From Nipponacmea schrenckii (lineage: Eukaryota; Mollusca; Gastropoda; Lottiidae), in NCBI GenBank assembly GCA_030562195.1, contig CM060202.1:25096317-25160316 (forward strand): a stretch of 64,000 nt of DNA, read 5' to 3'. Positions within the stretch are counted from its first letter, which is position 1, and each line of letters starts with the position of its first letter. The notes under the pieces are model-generated. The model had not been told where the DNA came from. It saw nothing but the letters and a program-made list of their open reading frames with translations, and searched no databases. Positions 11,871 through 22,399 of the stretch are shown here, one piece after another. Made by a program: the position numbers and the translations under genes.

Positions 11871-12379
11871 GTGAGCCATTAGCTTGATGATTCAGCGAAT
11901 ACTTGCGAGAGATGTAATAAAATTAAAAATACAATATGCATATACCTGATGTTCATGGTCCAAATGTCCAGCCCGTCTTTTTCTGTTGATTATTTTCTGT
12001 TCAGCGCCACCTTAGTTCTATGTATGGCGATCGTTTCTGTCGGTAGATAAGGTCTTAAGGGGCTATGCTCACACCTGGTACCACTCTTTGTTTGTCAATT
12101 TGTCAATCTGCAATACCGTTTGAAATCTCAAGAAGTGTAGGCTAATGCCACTGTCCTTGCAAACTTTCCCCAATAAGCCAATTGGGTGCAGAAGAGTAGG
12201 GCGTGAAAAAAACAATTCATTCCATTTTTTCAATCTAGAACACCACTTGGACAGTACGCTCCGAAATTGATGCTTAATTGACAAGGACTTTTGAAGGGGT
12301 GGACCCTCGACCTCAAACCCAAAGTCTCTACGCCCAGTATTTCTCTGTAACACAGTAGAGCTCAACTATTTTGTTTCAG

Positions 12380-12670
12380 GCAAACCAACAATTACACGAT
12401 GGTCACCACTTAATACTGTTTTAAAACCAGAAGATAACTATAATTCAATTTTACAACTTGAATGTGACAGTGTTTCAACCAGTGTAGGAGATTGTCTACC
12501 GACTTTATGTACATTATGGTATGAAAATGGAATGAGAATGACTGGCGTAGATCCAATTTCATCTAAAATTAACGTGACAGTAGACTATAATGGTGTATAT
12601 ATTACGTGTCTGGTTTCAGATTATCTCCCTTGTTTTGAAAGACAACTGACCACCAAATACTATGTTTATT
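12380..12670 (+). CDS. Ig receptor gene A, exon 3: C2-like immunoglobulin domain
   Basis: The acceptor tttgtttca/g ends at 12379; the donor is gtaaat at 12671. The 291-bp exon is phase 1/phase 1. It encodes a canonical-looking Ig fold: B-strand Cys in LQLECDS, core Trp in TLWYENGMRM, and F-strand NGVYITC. Extra cysteines (GDCLP, LPCF) are conserved in gene B. The segment ECDSVSTS(V/I)GDCLPTL is almost identical in the two genes, and overall similarity (about 70% by eye) is clearly higher than for the V exon. The 3' end after LPCFERQ diverges from B. The donor is chosen because it keeps phase 1 and lines up with the next exon; an alternative donor a few bases away cannot be excluded. Confidence 0.75.
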
Positions 12671-12960
12671 GTAAATATATCTTTATTTTCATTAATGGGT
12701 GTTTCTATCTAAATAGTTTAATCTATTTAGAGATGGACAAGTGTCAATTGGACGCTACGAAAACCAACGAAAGATTTATTAACTTTTTAATGTATTTATT
12801 TATTTTTGTTTGTGGTGGTTATCTTACCTAAGCCTTATCCAATAGTAAAATTATAAATAAGCTGCTCAACCCGCCTTATCCTGCCTTATCTAAAGTATTA
12901 CTTCATTTACATAATACTGTTTTGATGTTGTTTTGTTTTTAAAAATTTTTAAATTTACAG

Positions 12961-13017
12961 ATATTGAAGAGTGTAACAATGTCTATGAGTCTGAAACCTT
13001 CATAATTAAACCTGAAT
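12961..13017 (+). CDS. Ig receptor gene A, exon 4: short extracellular linker
   Basis: A 57-bp exon between aatttacag and gtaagt, phase 1 on both sides. It reads IEECNNVYESETFIIKPE after the split first codon. Gene B has the matching exon (31411-31473, 63 bp) with IEECKNVFESETFKLQPQ. The conserved pair EEC and the ESETF run suggest a constrained connector between the second and third Ig domains; the single Cys could pair with one in a neighbouring domain or chain (inference). Confidence 0.72.
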
Positions 13018-13159
13018 GTAAGTTACTTATTCCTCGATCAGATTGTGTATAGGTTTCTAGAAGACGCTGATGCTTTGGCGACAATTTATTGATTAGTTAG
13101 CTTAATCTCTGAAGACCAATTTGGGAAGACCGACCGATTTTTCAAACCTGACTGTCTTG

Positions 13160-14190
13160 ACATAAGTTTATGTATCGGTGTCTTGGTTTCTCCGACAAAG
13201 ACTCTCCGGCTCCGACTATCCGACAAGCCATTTGAGACTTGATCTTCGAGAATCGAAAAGCACGTTTTTCTAATGAAGGCTACAATAAAAAATTGAAATG
13301 TTTTTATAATGTATGACGAAACGGAACTTACAATAAACAAATCTTGCTCTTTTTCAACATGAAAATATTTAGCACTGTGGTGGGTTAAACGTGAACTGTA
13401 CAATTAGCGCGCCAAGTTATTATTTTTACTTGTGAGTAGAGATAATGTAGGCGACTGCATTTTCGAATTTCTGTTGTGAAATCGTAAATAGGCCTATAGT
13501 CATAGGTAGCCTGTAGCAGCCTATACGACCTGAATTTAAATTCCTCAAGTTTTAAGTAATCTAACATTGTAATAAAAGTAAAGCATCTAGATTCCAGCCT
13601 CTCTAAAATTGTCAGAAATAAAATGAAATGCAGTTGTACGTTCTACTTTTCTGCACCTGTTTGGGCTAGTGAGGACGGGCAGACGCCATGTAGTGTGCAA
13701 TGAGGTAAATTTGCCAGGACAGTAGGCCTATGAGCCTACTCTTATTTTCGATTTACAACTGTCGAGGGATCTTTAACCGGGCCTTGATTTATCGTCCTAG
13801 ACGCTTATTCCATGTCAACCTCTCTGACCTGCATCACTAACAGGGGGAAACCGGCTTGAAAAATCCGAAAGTTGTATCTCGACCCATGCCGGGATTGAAC
13901 CCTGGACCTTAGCGAGCAAGTGTCCAACTAACAGAGCCACCGCGGCTCCCTATGTTTTTGTGGCATTAGTTAGCGATAGTATGTTTAGGACTATTCTGAC
14001 ATTTTGGCAAGAGTTATTGTTCCTTAACCCGATTGCGTTTCGTCATATGTAATAAAACATTCCAACTTCTTATTGTAGCCTTCATTAGAAAAACGTGCTT
14101 TTCAATACTCGAAGATCAAGTTTCAAATGGCTTGTCGGATAGTCGGAGGCGGAGAGTCTTTGTCGGAGAAACCAAGACACCGGTTTATGT
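13160..14190. mobile_element. Inverted-repeat element with about 160-bp arms
   Basis: The left arm (about 13160-13330) and right arm (about 14030-14190) are reverse complements of each other. Matching words include ggtgtcttggtttctcc / ggagaaaccaagacacc, gacaagccatttga / tcaaatggcttgtc, and acgtttttctaatgaaggct / agccttcattagaaaaacgt. The arms enclose about 700 bp that include a tRNA-derived SINE. It looks like a long-TIR DNA transposon without coding capacity, lying in intron 4 of gene A. I could not settle the outer ends or a target-site duplication. Confidence 0.65.
13740..13952 (-). mobile_element. tRNA-derived SINE
   Basis: On the minus strand, starting near 13950, the sequence contains an RNA polymerase III A-box-like tract tggctctgttagttgg and, about 30 bp on, a B-box-like ggttcaatcc within ccagggttcaatcccggc. 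This resembles a tRNA body. It is followed by a non-tRNA tail (ttgaaaaatccg..., aagccggtttccccctg...) instead of an acceptor end, so I call it a SINE head and body, not a tRNA gene. It sits between the arms of the surrounding inverted-repeat element. Confidence 0.65.
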
Positions 14191-14431
14191 ATGTATCACG
14201 TGTAGCTTGACGTGAGTTCTAGTTATCCATCTATAGTGTAATATAAGTGAATTATTCATCTTACAAGCAGACTAGTTCCCCTGTTGCTAATGACTTGAGG
14301 GATTGGATTGATATTATTGACACAAATTTTGTATCTGCTGCAAACTAGTAATCTATCTCGTCTTTGCATGTTTTCTTTTTGTAACCTCGATTTACTGAAG
14401 CTATTTTATTAAATTGACCTTTAATTGTCAG

Positions 14432-14714
14432 ATCCTCCAATGAAGTAAAACTATATCCATATCAAAGGGAGATAATTCTGAATAAAAACGAGGATTTGAA
14501 AGTAAGATGTTCAGCTGACTGTCACCATAACTGTGACATAACATGTCTATATTTTCAAGTCACTGGATCGAATGATTGAGCTAACTTAAATAAGGACTCG
14601 CTTGGAAATGATTTGAAATTGTAAACATCAGCAGTTTTCGTGAAGGTGTTTACGTCTTTCAGCTCAATAACACTCTTGTAGAATCCAACAAGAATTTTAC
14701 TTTACGTGTTAGAG
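14432..14714 (+). pseudogene. Ig receptor gene A, exon 5: disrupted I-set immunoglobulin domain
   Basis: Bounded by attgtcag and gtatgt and homologous to the intact exon of gene B (30917-31204, 288 bp), but 283 bp long, so the frame is broken. A clear match is QREIILNKNEDLKVRCSAD against QREITVEKNEDLKVRCSAK in B. A one-base loss near the start (within ccaatgaagtaaaac) brings in a stop. Further stops follow after SND and DLKL, and a frame change is needed at the end. The canonical Cys of the B strand is retained. Gene A therefore cannot encode the full receptor through this exon. It may be a pseudogene, or it may give a shortened secreted product if transcription ends earlier. Confidence 0.78.
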
Positions 14715-14799
14715 GTATGTCGTTCAAAATAATATTACACTTTTTCGGGGCAAAGAGTACTAAACCTATATTTCTTATCAGCAACTACAGGTCTGATAC

Positions 14800-15516
14800 C
14801 ATATATAGTTTCTATTTCTATATATTCTACCCATGAACATAATATAGATCTGACTTGTATAGTTTCTATTACTATTTATTCTACCCTTGAACATAATATA
14901 GATCTGACTTGTATAGTTTCTATTACTATTTATTCTACCCTTGAATACAATATAGATCTGACTTGTATAGTTTCTATTACTATATATTCTACCCTTGAAC
15001 ATAATATAGATCTGACTTGTATAGTTTCTATTACTATATATTCTACCCATGAACATAATATAGATCTGACTTGTATAGTTTCTATTACTATTTATTCTAC
15101 CCTTGAATACAATATAGATCTGACTTGTATAGTTTCTATTACTATATATTCTACCCTTGAACATATTATAGATCTGACTTGTATAGTTGCTATTACTATA
15201 TATTCTACCCATGAACATAATATAGATCTGACTTGTATAGTTTCTATTACTATATATTCTACCCTTGAACATAATATAGATCTGACTTGTATAGTTTCTA
15301 TTACTATATATTCTACCCTTGAACACAATATAGGTCTGACTTTTATAGTTTGTATACTATTTATTCTACCCTTGAACATAATATAGATTTGACTTGTATA
15401 GTTTCTATTACTATTTATTCTACCCTTGAACACAATATAGGTCTGACTTGTATAGTTTCTATTACTATTTATTCTACCCTTGAATACAATATAGATCTGA
15501 CTTGTATAGTTTCTAT
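14800..15516. repeat. 54-bp minisatellite (left part), intron 5 position of gene A
   Basis: About 13 copies of a 54-bp unit containing tatagtttctatta, attctaccctt and atatagatctgactt. Two checked positions of tgactt (14851 and 14905) differ by exactly 54. Because 54 is a multiple of three and the unit lacks stops in some frames, long open frames with an 18-residue repeat appear on both strands. I regard them as artefacts of the period. Units differ mostly at single positions (ccatgaac/cccttgaa, atta/atttatt). Confidence 0.92.
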
Positions 15517-16591
15517 TAGTGCTCACACGAATAATCGATTAATAGTATTCGAAGCCGTTTTCGCGAATATTCGAATCGGATTTTTACTATTCGATTATTC
15601 GCCCATAAACAAGGTTAAATGATAATACATTCCGACGTTTTGAAACCTCCCCTTTGAATAACATTGTCTTTATAACGGCAGTCAAACAAATATGCCGGCT
15701 AATGCAAGAGTGTTGTTTAGAAATATTTAACTTTAAATAAATCACCCCAAACTGCTACTGATGTTTCAAACTTGTACATAAATTCGCACAAAATATCTCT
15801 TGATTACTACTGTTGGTTATCCTAGTTCTAAGATTACAAATTACCAGTTGTGCGTTGTAAAATATACTTAGACGAACCGACCCGGATATAGGACGAATCA
15901 ACCGGAATCAATTTGGTCTTATCAACTGCAGTGTAATTTAGTTTCTAAGAATTAAACGTTCAGTTTTCTACCCGAACGTAGACAAACAACTATTCGTGGT
16001 TCTATTTTAACCTCATGCCTGGAACTACAGACCGCTTTGATTAGCACAAGATTATGAGGAGAAAATTTCGCAATTTAGTAAGAATTATTTCGAGATAATC
16101 CCCGTACCAAGTTATGTATAGATTGTGTTGTCAGGTCTCTCAGCGTCGCATCTCGTTTATAAAACTAGTGCTGGATAATCAAAGTATTTAACTTTTGATT
16201 AGCTAGTATAAATAGAAACATGTTATTATCCAATCAGCTGAAGAAGGTTCACTTCCGATGACTTTCTTTGATTTTGGTACTTCAATTTTATTACCAATTA
16301 GAACTGAATACGTTTTTTTTTCTATTAATTACCGACTTTATTGTTCCTCAAAACGCAACCGGCATGTGATAAATAAAAATGGTATGTCATGAAATACCCT
16401 TTCAAAGCGAGGTATTTATAGTACTGTTGTAAATCTGTATTGCAAGAATGAAAACGGGCAAATTTCACCGATATAAAAGCTGATTTTCAAATGCAATTTT
16501 CTCATTGAAAATATCGTCAATTAATCGGATACAAATCGAATTATGCCGTTGAATAGTTGAATAGAAAAAATCACTATTCGTGTGAGCACTA
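15517..16591. mobile_element. Non-autonomous hAT element inserted in the 54-bp array
   Basis: The 1075-bp insert has terminal inverted repeats tagtgctcacacgaata at the left and its complement at the right end. It is flanked by the 8-bp direct repeat gtttctat (15509-15516 and 16592-16599). An 8-bp duplication and a short TIR of this form are hallmarks of the hAT superfamily. The array resumes on the right side after the duplication. No transposase sequence is visible. Near-terminal attcg-rich words recur at both ends, as in many hAT MITEs. Confidence 0.88.
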
Positions 16592-16672
16592 GTTTCTATA
16601 ATTATATATTCCCACCCTTGAATACAATATAGGTCTGACTTGTATAGTTTCTATTTTTTTTATTCCCTTTTC
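16592..16672. repeat. 54-bp minisatellite, right remnant before the assembly gap
   Basis: One to two further units (gtttctataattatat..., tacaatataggtctgactt) continue the array after the hAT insert and run into the N run. The true array length is unknown because the assembly breaks here. Confidence 0.85.
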
Positions 16673-17172
16673 NNNNNNNNNNNNNNNNNNNNNNNNNNNN
16701 NNNNNNNNNNNNNNNNNNNNNNNNNNNNNNNNNNNNNNNNNNNNNNNNNNNNNNNNNNNNNNNNNNNNNNNNNNNNNNNNNNNNNNNNNNNNNNNNNNNN
16801 NNNNNNNNNNNNNNNNNNNNNNNNNNNNNNNNNNNNNNNNNNNNNNNNNNNNNNNNNNNNNNNNNNNNNNNNNNNNNNNNNNNNNNNNNNNNNNNNNNNN
16901 NNNNNNNNNNNNNNNNNNNNNNNNNNNNNNNNNNNNNNNNNNNNNNNNNNNNNNNNNNNNNNNNNNNNNNNNNNNNNNNNNNNNNNNNNNNNNNNNNNNN
17001 NNNNNNNNNNNNNNNNNNNNNNNNNNNNNNNNNNNNNNNNNNNNNNNNNNNNNNNNNNNNNNNNNNNNNNNNNNNNNNNNNNNNNNNNNNNNNNNNNNNN
17101 NNNNNNNNNNNNNNNNNNNNNNNNNNNNNNNNNNNNNNNNNNNNNNNNNNNNNNNNNNNNNNNNNNNNNNNN
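16673..17172. other. Assembly gap, 500 N
   Basis: Exactly 500 unknown bases, a placeholder length. It follows a minisatellite, so collapse or unresolved repeat is the likely cause. The 3' exons of gene A (transmembrane and cytoplasmic) could be hidden here. Confidence 0.99.
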
Positions 17173-17399
17173 TTTTCTTATAAAACTGTAGTATACTATT
17201 TCATTGACTTCTTGATTTTTGCTAGCATTCTTTTGGGTATTTCTGGCCCATAACAGAATTGGGGGTTATCCGGGAAAGTATTTTCATTTCGGAAATTTTG
17301 AAAGTTCATATTTATTTGACTAAAAGTAATAAATTGATTTTCAATTTTTATAGCTAGCAGAAATCAAACATGCTTTTCAAGGTAGAACTTTTTTACAAA

Positions 17400-18540
17400 A
17401 TCCTGACATGGACGTAATTGAATCTTTAAAGAAGGATGAGATCATTTCACTTGATTTATATTTGAAACTACAGGTTAATACTTCCATGACAAAGAGTGAA
17501 ATTAAAACAATAGTTGCTAGGAAGCTATTAGAGGAAAGTTACCAGAAGGTAAGGTTGAAGAAAGCTCTGCTTTGGAATTGAAAAAATTAGAACTTGATTT
17601 TGAAATGAGGAAATTAGAAATGGCAAGAGAAGAGCGTGAGTGTGAAAGACAATTTTAGCTAGAAAAAATAAGATTAGAACATGATGCTCAATATAGGTCA
17701 CAGCCTTTAACTGTCAATTCTGAATTTGACGTTGCCAAAAATTTTAGAATAGTGCCAACATTTCTGGAAAAATCTGTAGACAAATATTTTCCACAATTTG
17801 AAAAGGTCGCGGGAAATCTTAAATGGCCTCGCACTGTTTGGTCTACTATGATTCAAAGTGTATTAATTGGCAAAGCTGCTGAAGAGTATAGTTGATAGTT
17901 CAGACTATGGTAGTGTCAAGGCTTTAAAGGTGTACGAACTTGTACCAGAGGCTTATAGGCAAAAGTTCCGGAATTACAACAAATTGATAGACAAACATAT
18001 ATGTTGAATTTGCAAGAGAAAGAAAGATATGTTTTTATAGTGGTTAAGGTCAAACAATATACATCAAACTTTTGACAATCTGTGTGAATTCATCCTTGTT
18101 GAAGAATTTAAACAATGTGTAGAAGAGAAACATGTCACAACTCTTGATGAAGTGGCAGTTCTATCAGACACATATTCTCTCACTCATGGAAAAAATTTTC
18201 TCCAAATCGCAAGGAAATAGTTCTTGGAGTCTCAGTCATCAGAATCTTTTCAGTCCAAACCCCGGTTCAAATCTCCCGTCCACTAAAAAGCCTGAACAAG
18301 GTCTCAAAGATGAAAAATCATCTCTTATATGTGGTTATTGTAAACAGCGAGGTCATCTTATTAGAAAGTGTTTTAAGCTTCAGAAAAGGTGACCGCGACA
18401 AGCCACATTCAAATACCTGTGCTGCTGTGAAAAGTAGTAGAAATCCTTTTGTTTCATCACAGTTTAAAAATCCTTATAGTCAAGATTCCCTTAAGTCCAA
18501 TTCTTATGATACTATAGCAGATTATACGCCCTTTTAGTCT
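17400..18540 (+). pseudogene. Gmr1-like Ty3/gypsy element: gag relic
   Basis: Starts with an acidic/basic helical region (LEMAREERECE, about 17620). It continues with the typical gag core FDVAKNFRIVPTFLEKSVD (about 17727-17785) and FPQFEKVAGNLKWPRTVWS, then text like VPEAYRQKF in shifted frames. A CCHC zinc knuckle, CGYCKQRGHLIRKCFKL, lies at about 18326-18380. This gag type is common in Gmr1-related gypsy elements of animals. In-frame stops (for example after AAEEYS, 17890) show decay. Confidence 0.8.
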
Positions 18541-18559
18541 CAGGGAATTTTTGTCGGTT

Positions 18560-19165
18560 AGTGGCTCCAGGGATGCTCTACCTGTGCAGATTTTACGTGA
18601 TAGTTGTGCTTCTCAGACTTTATTGTTAGAAGGAATTGACCTTTGTCTGAACACACTTCAGTTTTACTACAGGGTGTTGAGTTAGGAGTCATTGATGTTC
18701 CTCTCCATAGAATTCATCTTAAATCAGATTTAATAACCCGGACCCGTTGTTGTAGGTGTTCGACCTACTCTTCCTATTAATGGTGTATCCTTGCTGTGAG
18801 GCAACGATTTAGCAGGTGGTAGAGTTGTAGCGGATCCTATAGTCTGCAAAGCCGCTTCTAGAGATGTTTGTTCTGAAGACAACAGTAATTTGTATCCAGC
18901 CTGTGCTGTTACTAGGGTCATGGTGAAAAGGCAAAAGAAAATTAATTGTGAAGTTCCTATTGCAGATATGGATACTAGAATTTCCCTTGATACTTCCCCA
19001 GAACTGGACCTGGGCGAATCTTTTCTTGCAAACCATGACAGTTTGTTAGGCGACAGTGGTCAGCCTGTAAAATCGGCTTCTGACAAGGAATGCTTAACGA
19101 ATAAATCACCGGCAGAACATACAATAGTGGACAGTCTCAGCCATAATCAGTTGATTGCTGAATAA
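18560..19165 (+). pseudogene. Gmr1-like element: aspartic protease relic
   Basis: The protease active site is recognisable as ILRDSCASQTLLLEG (about 18590-18640), where the usual DSGAS has become DSCAS. It is followed in other frames by VVGVRPTLPINGVS and GNDLAGGRVVADPIVC (about 18750-18850), which is standard downstream sequence in these elements. Frame shifts separate the pieces. Confidence 0.75.
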
Positions 19166-19179
19166 CAGAAAGGTCCTCA

Positions 19180-20305
19180 ATTAATTCAGCTCCGCGAGAA
19201 GGTGCTAACCACCCGATGCATCTCCTGAGGAGCAGTGGTTGGTTGTTCACCAGATAGTGGTTCCTGTAATATATCGAGAGTTTGTCATGGGTTTAGCTCA
19301 CGGTACAACTATGTCAGGTCACTTAGGTGTTAAAAAGACGTGCTAGGATAATTAGTCATTTTTACTGGCAAAAGTTCAGGAAAGACGTTTCCCAGTATTG
19401 TAAGTCCTGTCATGTCTGCCAGATGGTTGGTAAGCCTAATCAGAAAATTCCATCGACTCCCCTTCAGCCCATTCCAGCATTTGAAGAACCTTTCAGTACG
19501 GTGTTGGTAGACTGTGTTGGACCCTTGCCTAAGACTGTCAATCCATATTTACTCTCAATTATGTGCACTGCCACTCGTTTTCCTGAAACCTTCCCTCTTA
19601 GGAATATATAAAGACTAAAACAATAGTAAAAGTCCAAGTTCTTCAGTCCCTGAAGCTATTCAATCGGATCAAGGGTAAAACTTCATGTCACGACTGTTTC
19701 AGCAGGTCATGCATGAGTTAGGTATTAAACAGTATAAGTCCAGTGCCTACCATCCCCAGTCTCGGGGGGCTCTTGAACGTTTCCATCAGACGCTCAAAAC
19801 AATGATGAAAACCAGTTACCAGTACCAGAAACACCGGAATGAAGGCGTCCATCGTTTGTTGTTCGCTGCACGTGAAGCTGTTCAGGAGTCCCTTGGGTTA
19901 AGTCCTTTTGAACTAGTGTTTGGCCATACAGTTAGGGGAACATTAAAATTTTTGAAAGAAAAGTGGTTGACTGAGACTGATGACATGAATGTTTTGGATT
20001 ATGTTTACAAGTTTAAAGAAAGATTATGAAATGCGTGTAAATTAGCACAAGAAAATCGGAAGAGTTTTCAAGTCAAAATGAAACTGTGGTATGATAAAGA
20101 TGCCAGGAGCAGATCTTTTAAGCCAGGTGATAAAGTACTTGTATTTTTGCCTGTTCTTGGACATCCATTACAAGCTATTTGAAATTGAGAGCAAAATAAG
20201 TGATTTGAACTATGATGTTAAGACGCCAGGTCGGCGTAAAGATAAACGAGTTTATCATGTAAACATGTTAAAGGAGATGTTGAGATCTCAAAAAAGGATT
20301 GTGGT
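19180..20305 (+). pseudogene. Gmr1-like element: integrase relic, located upstream of RT
   Basis: The HHCC zinc-binding part reads from GHLGVKK (about 19318) to CKSCHVCQMVGKPNQKIPS (about 19405-19450). The core opens with STVLVDCVGPLPKT. At 19685-20029 it continues with SSAYHPQSRGALERFHQTLK, which carries the catalytic Glu, and LSPFELVFGHTVRG. The C-terminal tail follows at 20120-20285 (IESKISDLNYDVKTPGRRKDKRVYHVNML, given here as its main blocks KISDLNY and RRKDKRVYHVNMLKE). A deletion near 19610-19690 removes the middle of the core. RT sequence follows immediately, which is the reverse of the usual gypsy order. Confidence 0.82.
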
Positions 20306-21030
20306 GTGAGTATCTGTTTGAAGAATTCTGAAATACTCGCAAACCGCGATGACAAGTTGGAGCATCTGGATACCAAGCAGGAAGTCGAAACAAGGGATCT
20401 AGTTCTTGAATATGCAAACATATTTCCCGATGTTCCTTGTAAAACTAATGCAGCTGTTTATGATGTTTATGACTTATGTACAGACTTTCGAAAGGTTAAT
20501 GCCCTCAGCAAAAGTGACTCATATCCAATCCCTAGGATTGATGATTGTATTGACAAAGTAGGTAGTACTAAATATGTCCTAAAAAGGCTACTGGCAAGTT
20601 CCTTTAACTGATAGAGGAAAAGCAATCTCAGCCTTTGTGACACCTAATAGACTCTATCAGTTCAAAGTCATGCCATTTTGGATGAAAAATGCACCAGTTA
20701 CATTCCAGAGAATGAAGCTCTTACTTCTTCAAGACCAAGGTAGCTGCGAGGTGTACTTTGTCGATGTAATTATATACTTATGAAGTCTTTATTCGACCGA
20801 CTAGCTAAAGCCAACTTGACAGTGAATCTAGCAAATAGTGAATTTTGTCGGGCGACTGTGGATTATTTAGGTCACAAAGTTAGTCAAGGTCATATTCAAC
20901 CTATCAAGCAATATTGTAAAGCTCCCGATCCCAACAAATAAAAAAGAATTGATGATAATATTTTGGGTTGGCGGGTTTTTATCGAAAATTCTCTCTCGGT
21001 TGGTCCACTAACCAATATTCTACAAAAGAC
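20306..21030 (+). pseudogene. Gmr1-like element: reverse transcriptase relic
   Basis: RDLVLEYANIFPDVPCKTN (about 20390-20450) is the stretch that normally precedes RT. A deletion then leads into LCTDFRKVNALSKSDSYP and IPRIDDCIDKVG (about 20475-20560). Shifted frames carry FVTPNRLYQFKVMPF, DYLGHKVSQGHIQP and PIPTNKKEL, and the homology ends at VGPLTNILQK near 21025. The YxDD box is degraded (near YFVDVIIY). RNase H and the 3' LTR are missing because unrelated Polinton-type sequence begins there. Confidence 0.8.
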
Positions 21031-22390
21031 AGGACAAATATTAGATGATCCGTCAATCATCGATCACGAAAAAGTTAGGTTATACTCGAGTACTCTCGGT
21101 CAATTTATGTTTCATCAAAAAATGCCGTTCAACCTCCGTACGTGAGATTAAAAAGTGACGAAACGCTCGATAATACAACCCCCTTGCGAAATAAAAAGGT
21201 CTTCGGGTAAAACGAAAATTCTGTCTACAGTTCCGAAAACTCTCGCGTCCAAAGCGACTGTATTAGTAGACAAACTTATAAATATTCCTGGCGTTGATTG
21301 GAACGAAAAGGGGAGAGCGATAGAGGGGTCCAACATCATCGACTTGCTTCGAAGAAGCCTTGGTAAGAATTTTCCGCTGCTTTAGCCGAACACAACTTAC
21401 CGAGAGATTTGATTGGCAATGAAGAACAGCTATAATCATATGAGAAAGCGATTTCCTTCCCTGCGAAAAGATTTCGGGGTAAATCACCCTGGCCTTGATC
21501 ACCCAGCTGGATATTGGGGTGCCCACAAACTGTATAACTTTTTGAAATCGATGTCGATGTCGCGATTGAAAAAATGGTTGAGTTCCCAACCCTCATACTC
21601 AAAACAGGTACAGCCGAGAAGACGTTTTCGTAGGGAAAAACGGTCGTGCACAGTATAGATCACGTTTGGCAAGCCGATCTAAGCGATTTATCGTCATTAC
21701 GAAAACACAAGAAGGGGTATTGCTTTTTATTGTGCGTTATAGACGTATTGATTAAGTTTGCTTAAGTATTACCGATGAAGCGTTAAAATAGTCAAAATTT
21801 GGTGGATGCGTTTAAAAAAATATTATGGGAGTCCCAAAGACAACCGATAGCTTTACAGACAGACAAAGGTACGGAGTTTCTCAGCAAACAATTACAGGCA
21901 TTTCTGAAAAAAAAAAGGGGATAGGATTTTACACGTCCCAAAATTGGGACGTAAAAGCCGCGGTAATATAACGTATTCAACGAACGCTCAAAGGGAAGAT
22001 GTTTCGTTACTTTACGAGAAACAAAACCTACAGTTACGTAAAAATTCTGTCCAAATTAGTCAGTGGCTATAACTCGAGTTTCCACAGAAGCATAAAAATC
22101 AAACCGAAAGATGTTACGATGTCAAACGAAGATATCGTTTTGAAAACTCTGTTCCCTCCGCGAAAAACGAGGAAATAGAAAACGAAATTTAAATTAGGCG
22201 ATAATGTGAGAATAAGCGAGACGAAAGAACCGTTCAAAAAGGGGTATATGGGGTTATACGGTAGTGAAAGTGATTTATAGACAACGGGTAGGATACAAAC
22301 TACGACATTTTAACGTTTTGATGTTGCCCGTCTTCATGATCCTATAAAAAGCAGAGGAGTAAGACGTAAAACTCCATTCGTTTCATTTCA
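21030..22390 (+). pseudogene. Polinton-type retroviral-like integrase module (relic)
   Basis: After a junction near 21030 the text changes to a module I associate with eukaryotic transposon-derived integrases of the Polinton/F54H12.3 type. It includes TKILSTVPKTLASKA and VDWNEKGRAIEGSNIIDLL (21215-21345), HPAGYWGAHKLYNFLK (about 21500-21550) and LKKWLSSQPSYS. The core follows in broken frames: WQADLSDLSSLRKH (about 21670-21710) and LQTDKGTEFLSKQL (about 21855-21895), then RTLKGKMFRYFTRNKTYS and FHRSIKIKPKDV. The C-terminal domain includes FKLGDNVRISETKEPFKKGY (about 22190-22250). The codon where the catalytic Glu is expected is TAA (near 21966). Confidence 0.75.
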
Positions 22391-22399
22391 TTTCTTGTA

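Noticed and set aside
13884..13950. Possible tRNA gene on the minus strand
   Set aside because: A- and B-box-like sequences are present, but the acceptor end is replaced by a unique tail and the whole sits in a mobile-element setting, so a SINE is more likely.
14778..15526. Long minus-strand open frames of 144-182 codons with an 18-residue repeat
   Set aside because: They follow from a 54-bp unit (multiple of three) and appear in several frames on both strands; no start context, splice site or domain supports a protein.
16640..17191. Open frame crossing the first assembly gap
   Set aside because: It consists almost entirely of N; the same applies to the frames over 54151-54751.
9085..22390. 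One large Polinton spanning the polymerase relic and the integrase module
   Set aside because: Ig gene A exons, a minisatellite and a Gmr1-like gypsy element lie between them, and no shared terminal repeats were seen; separate insertions are simpler.
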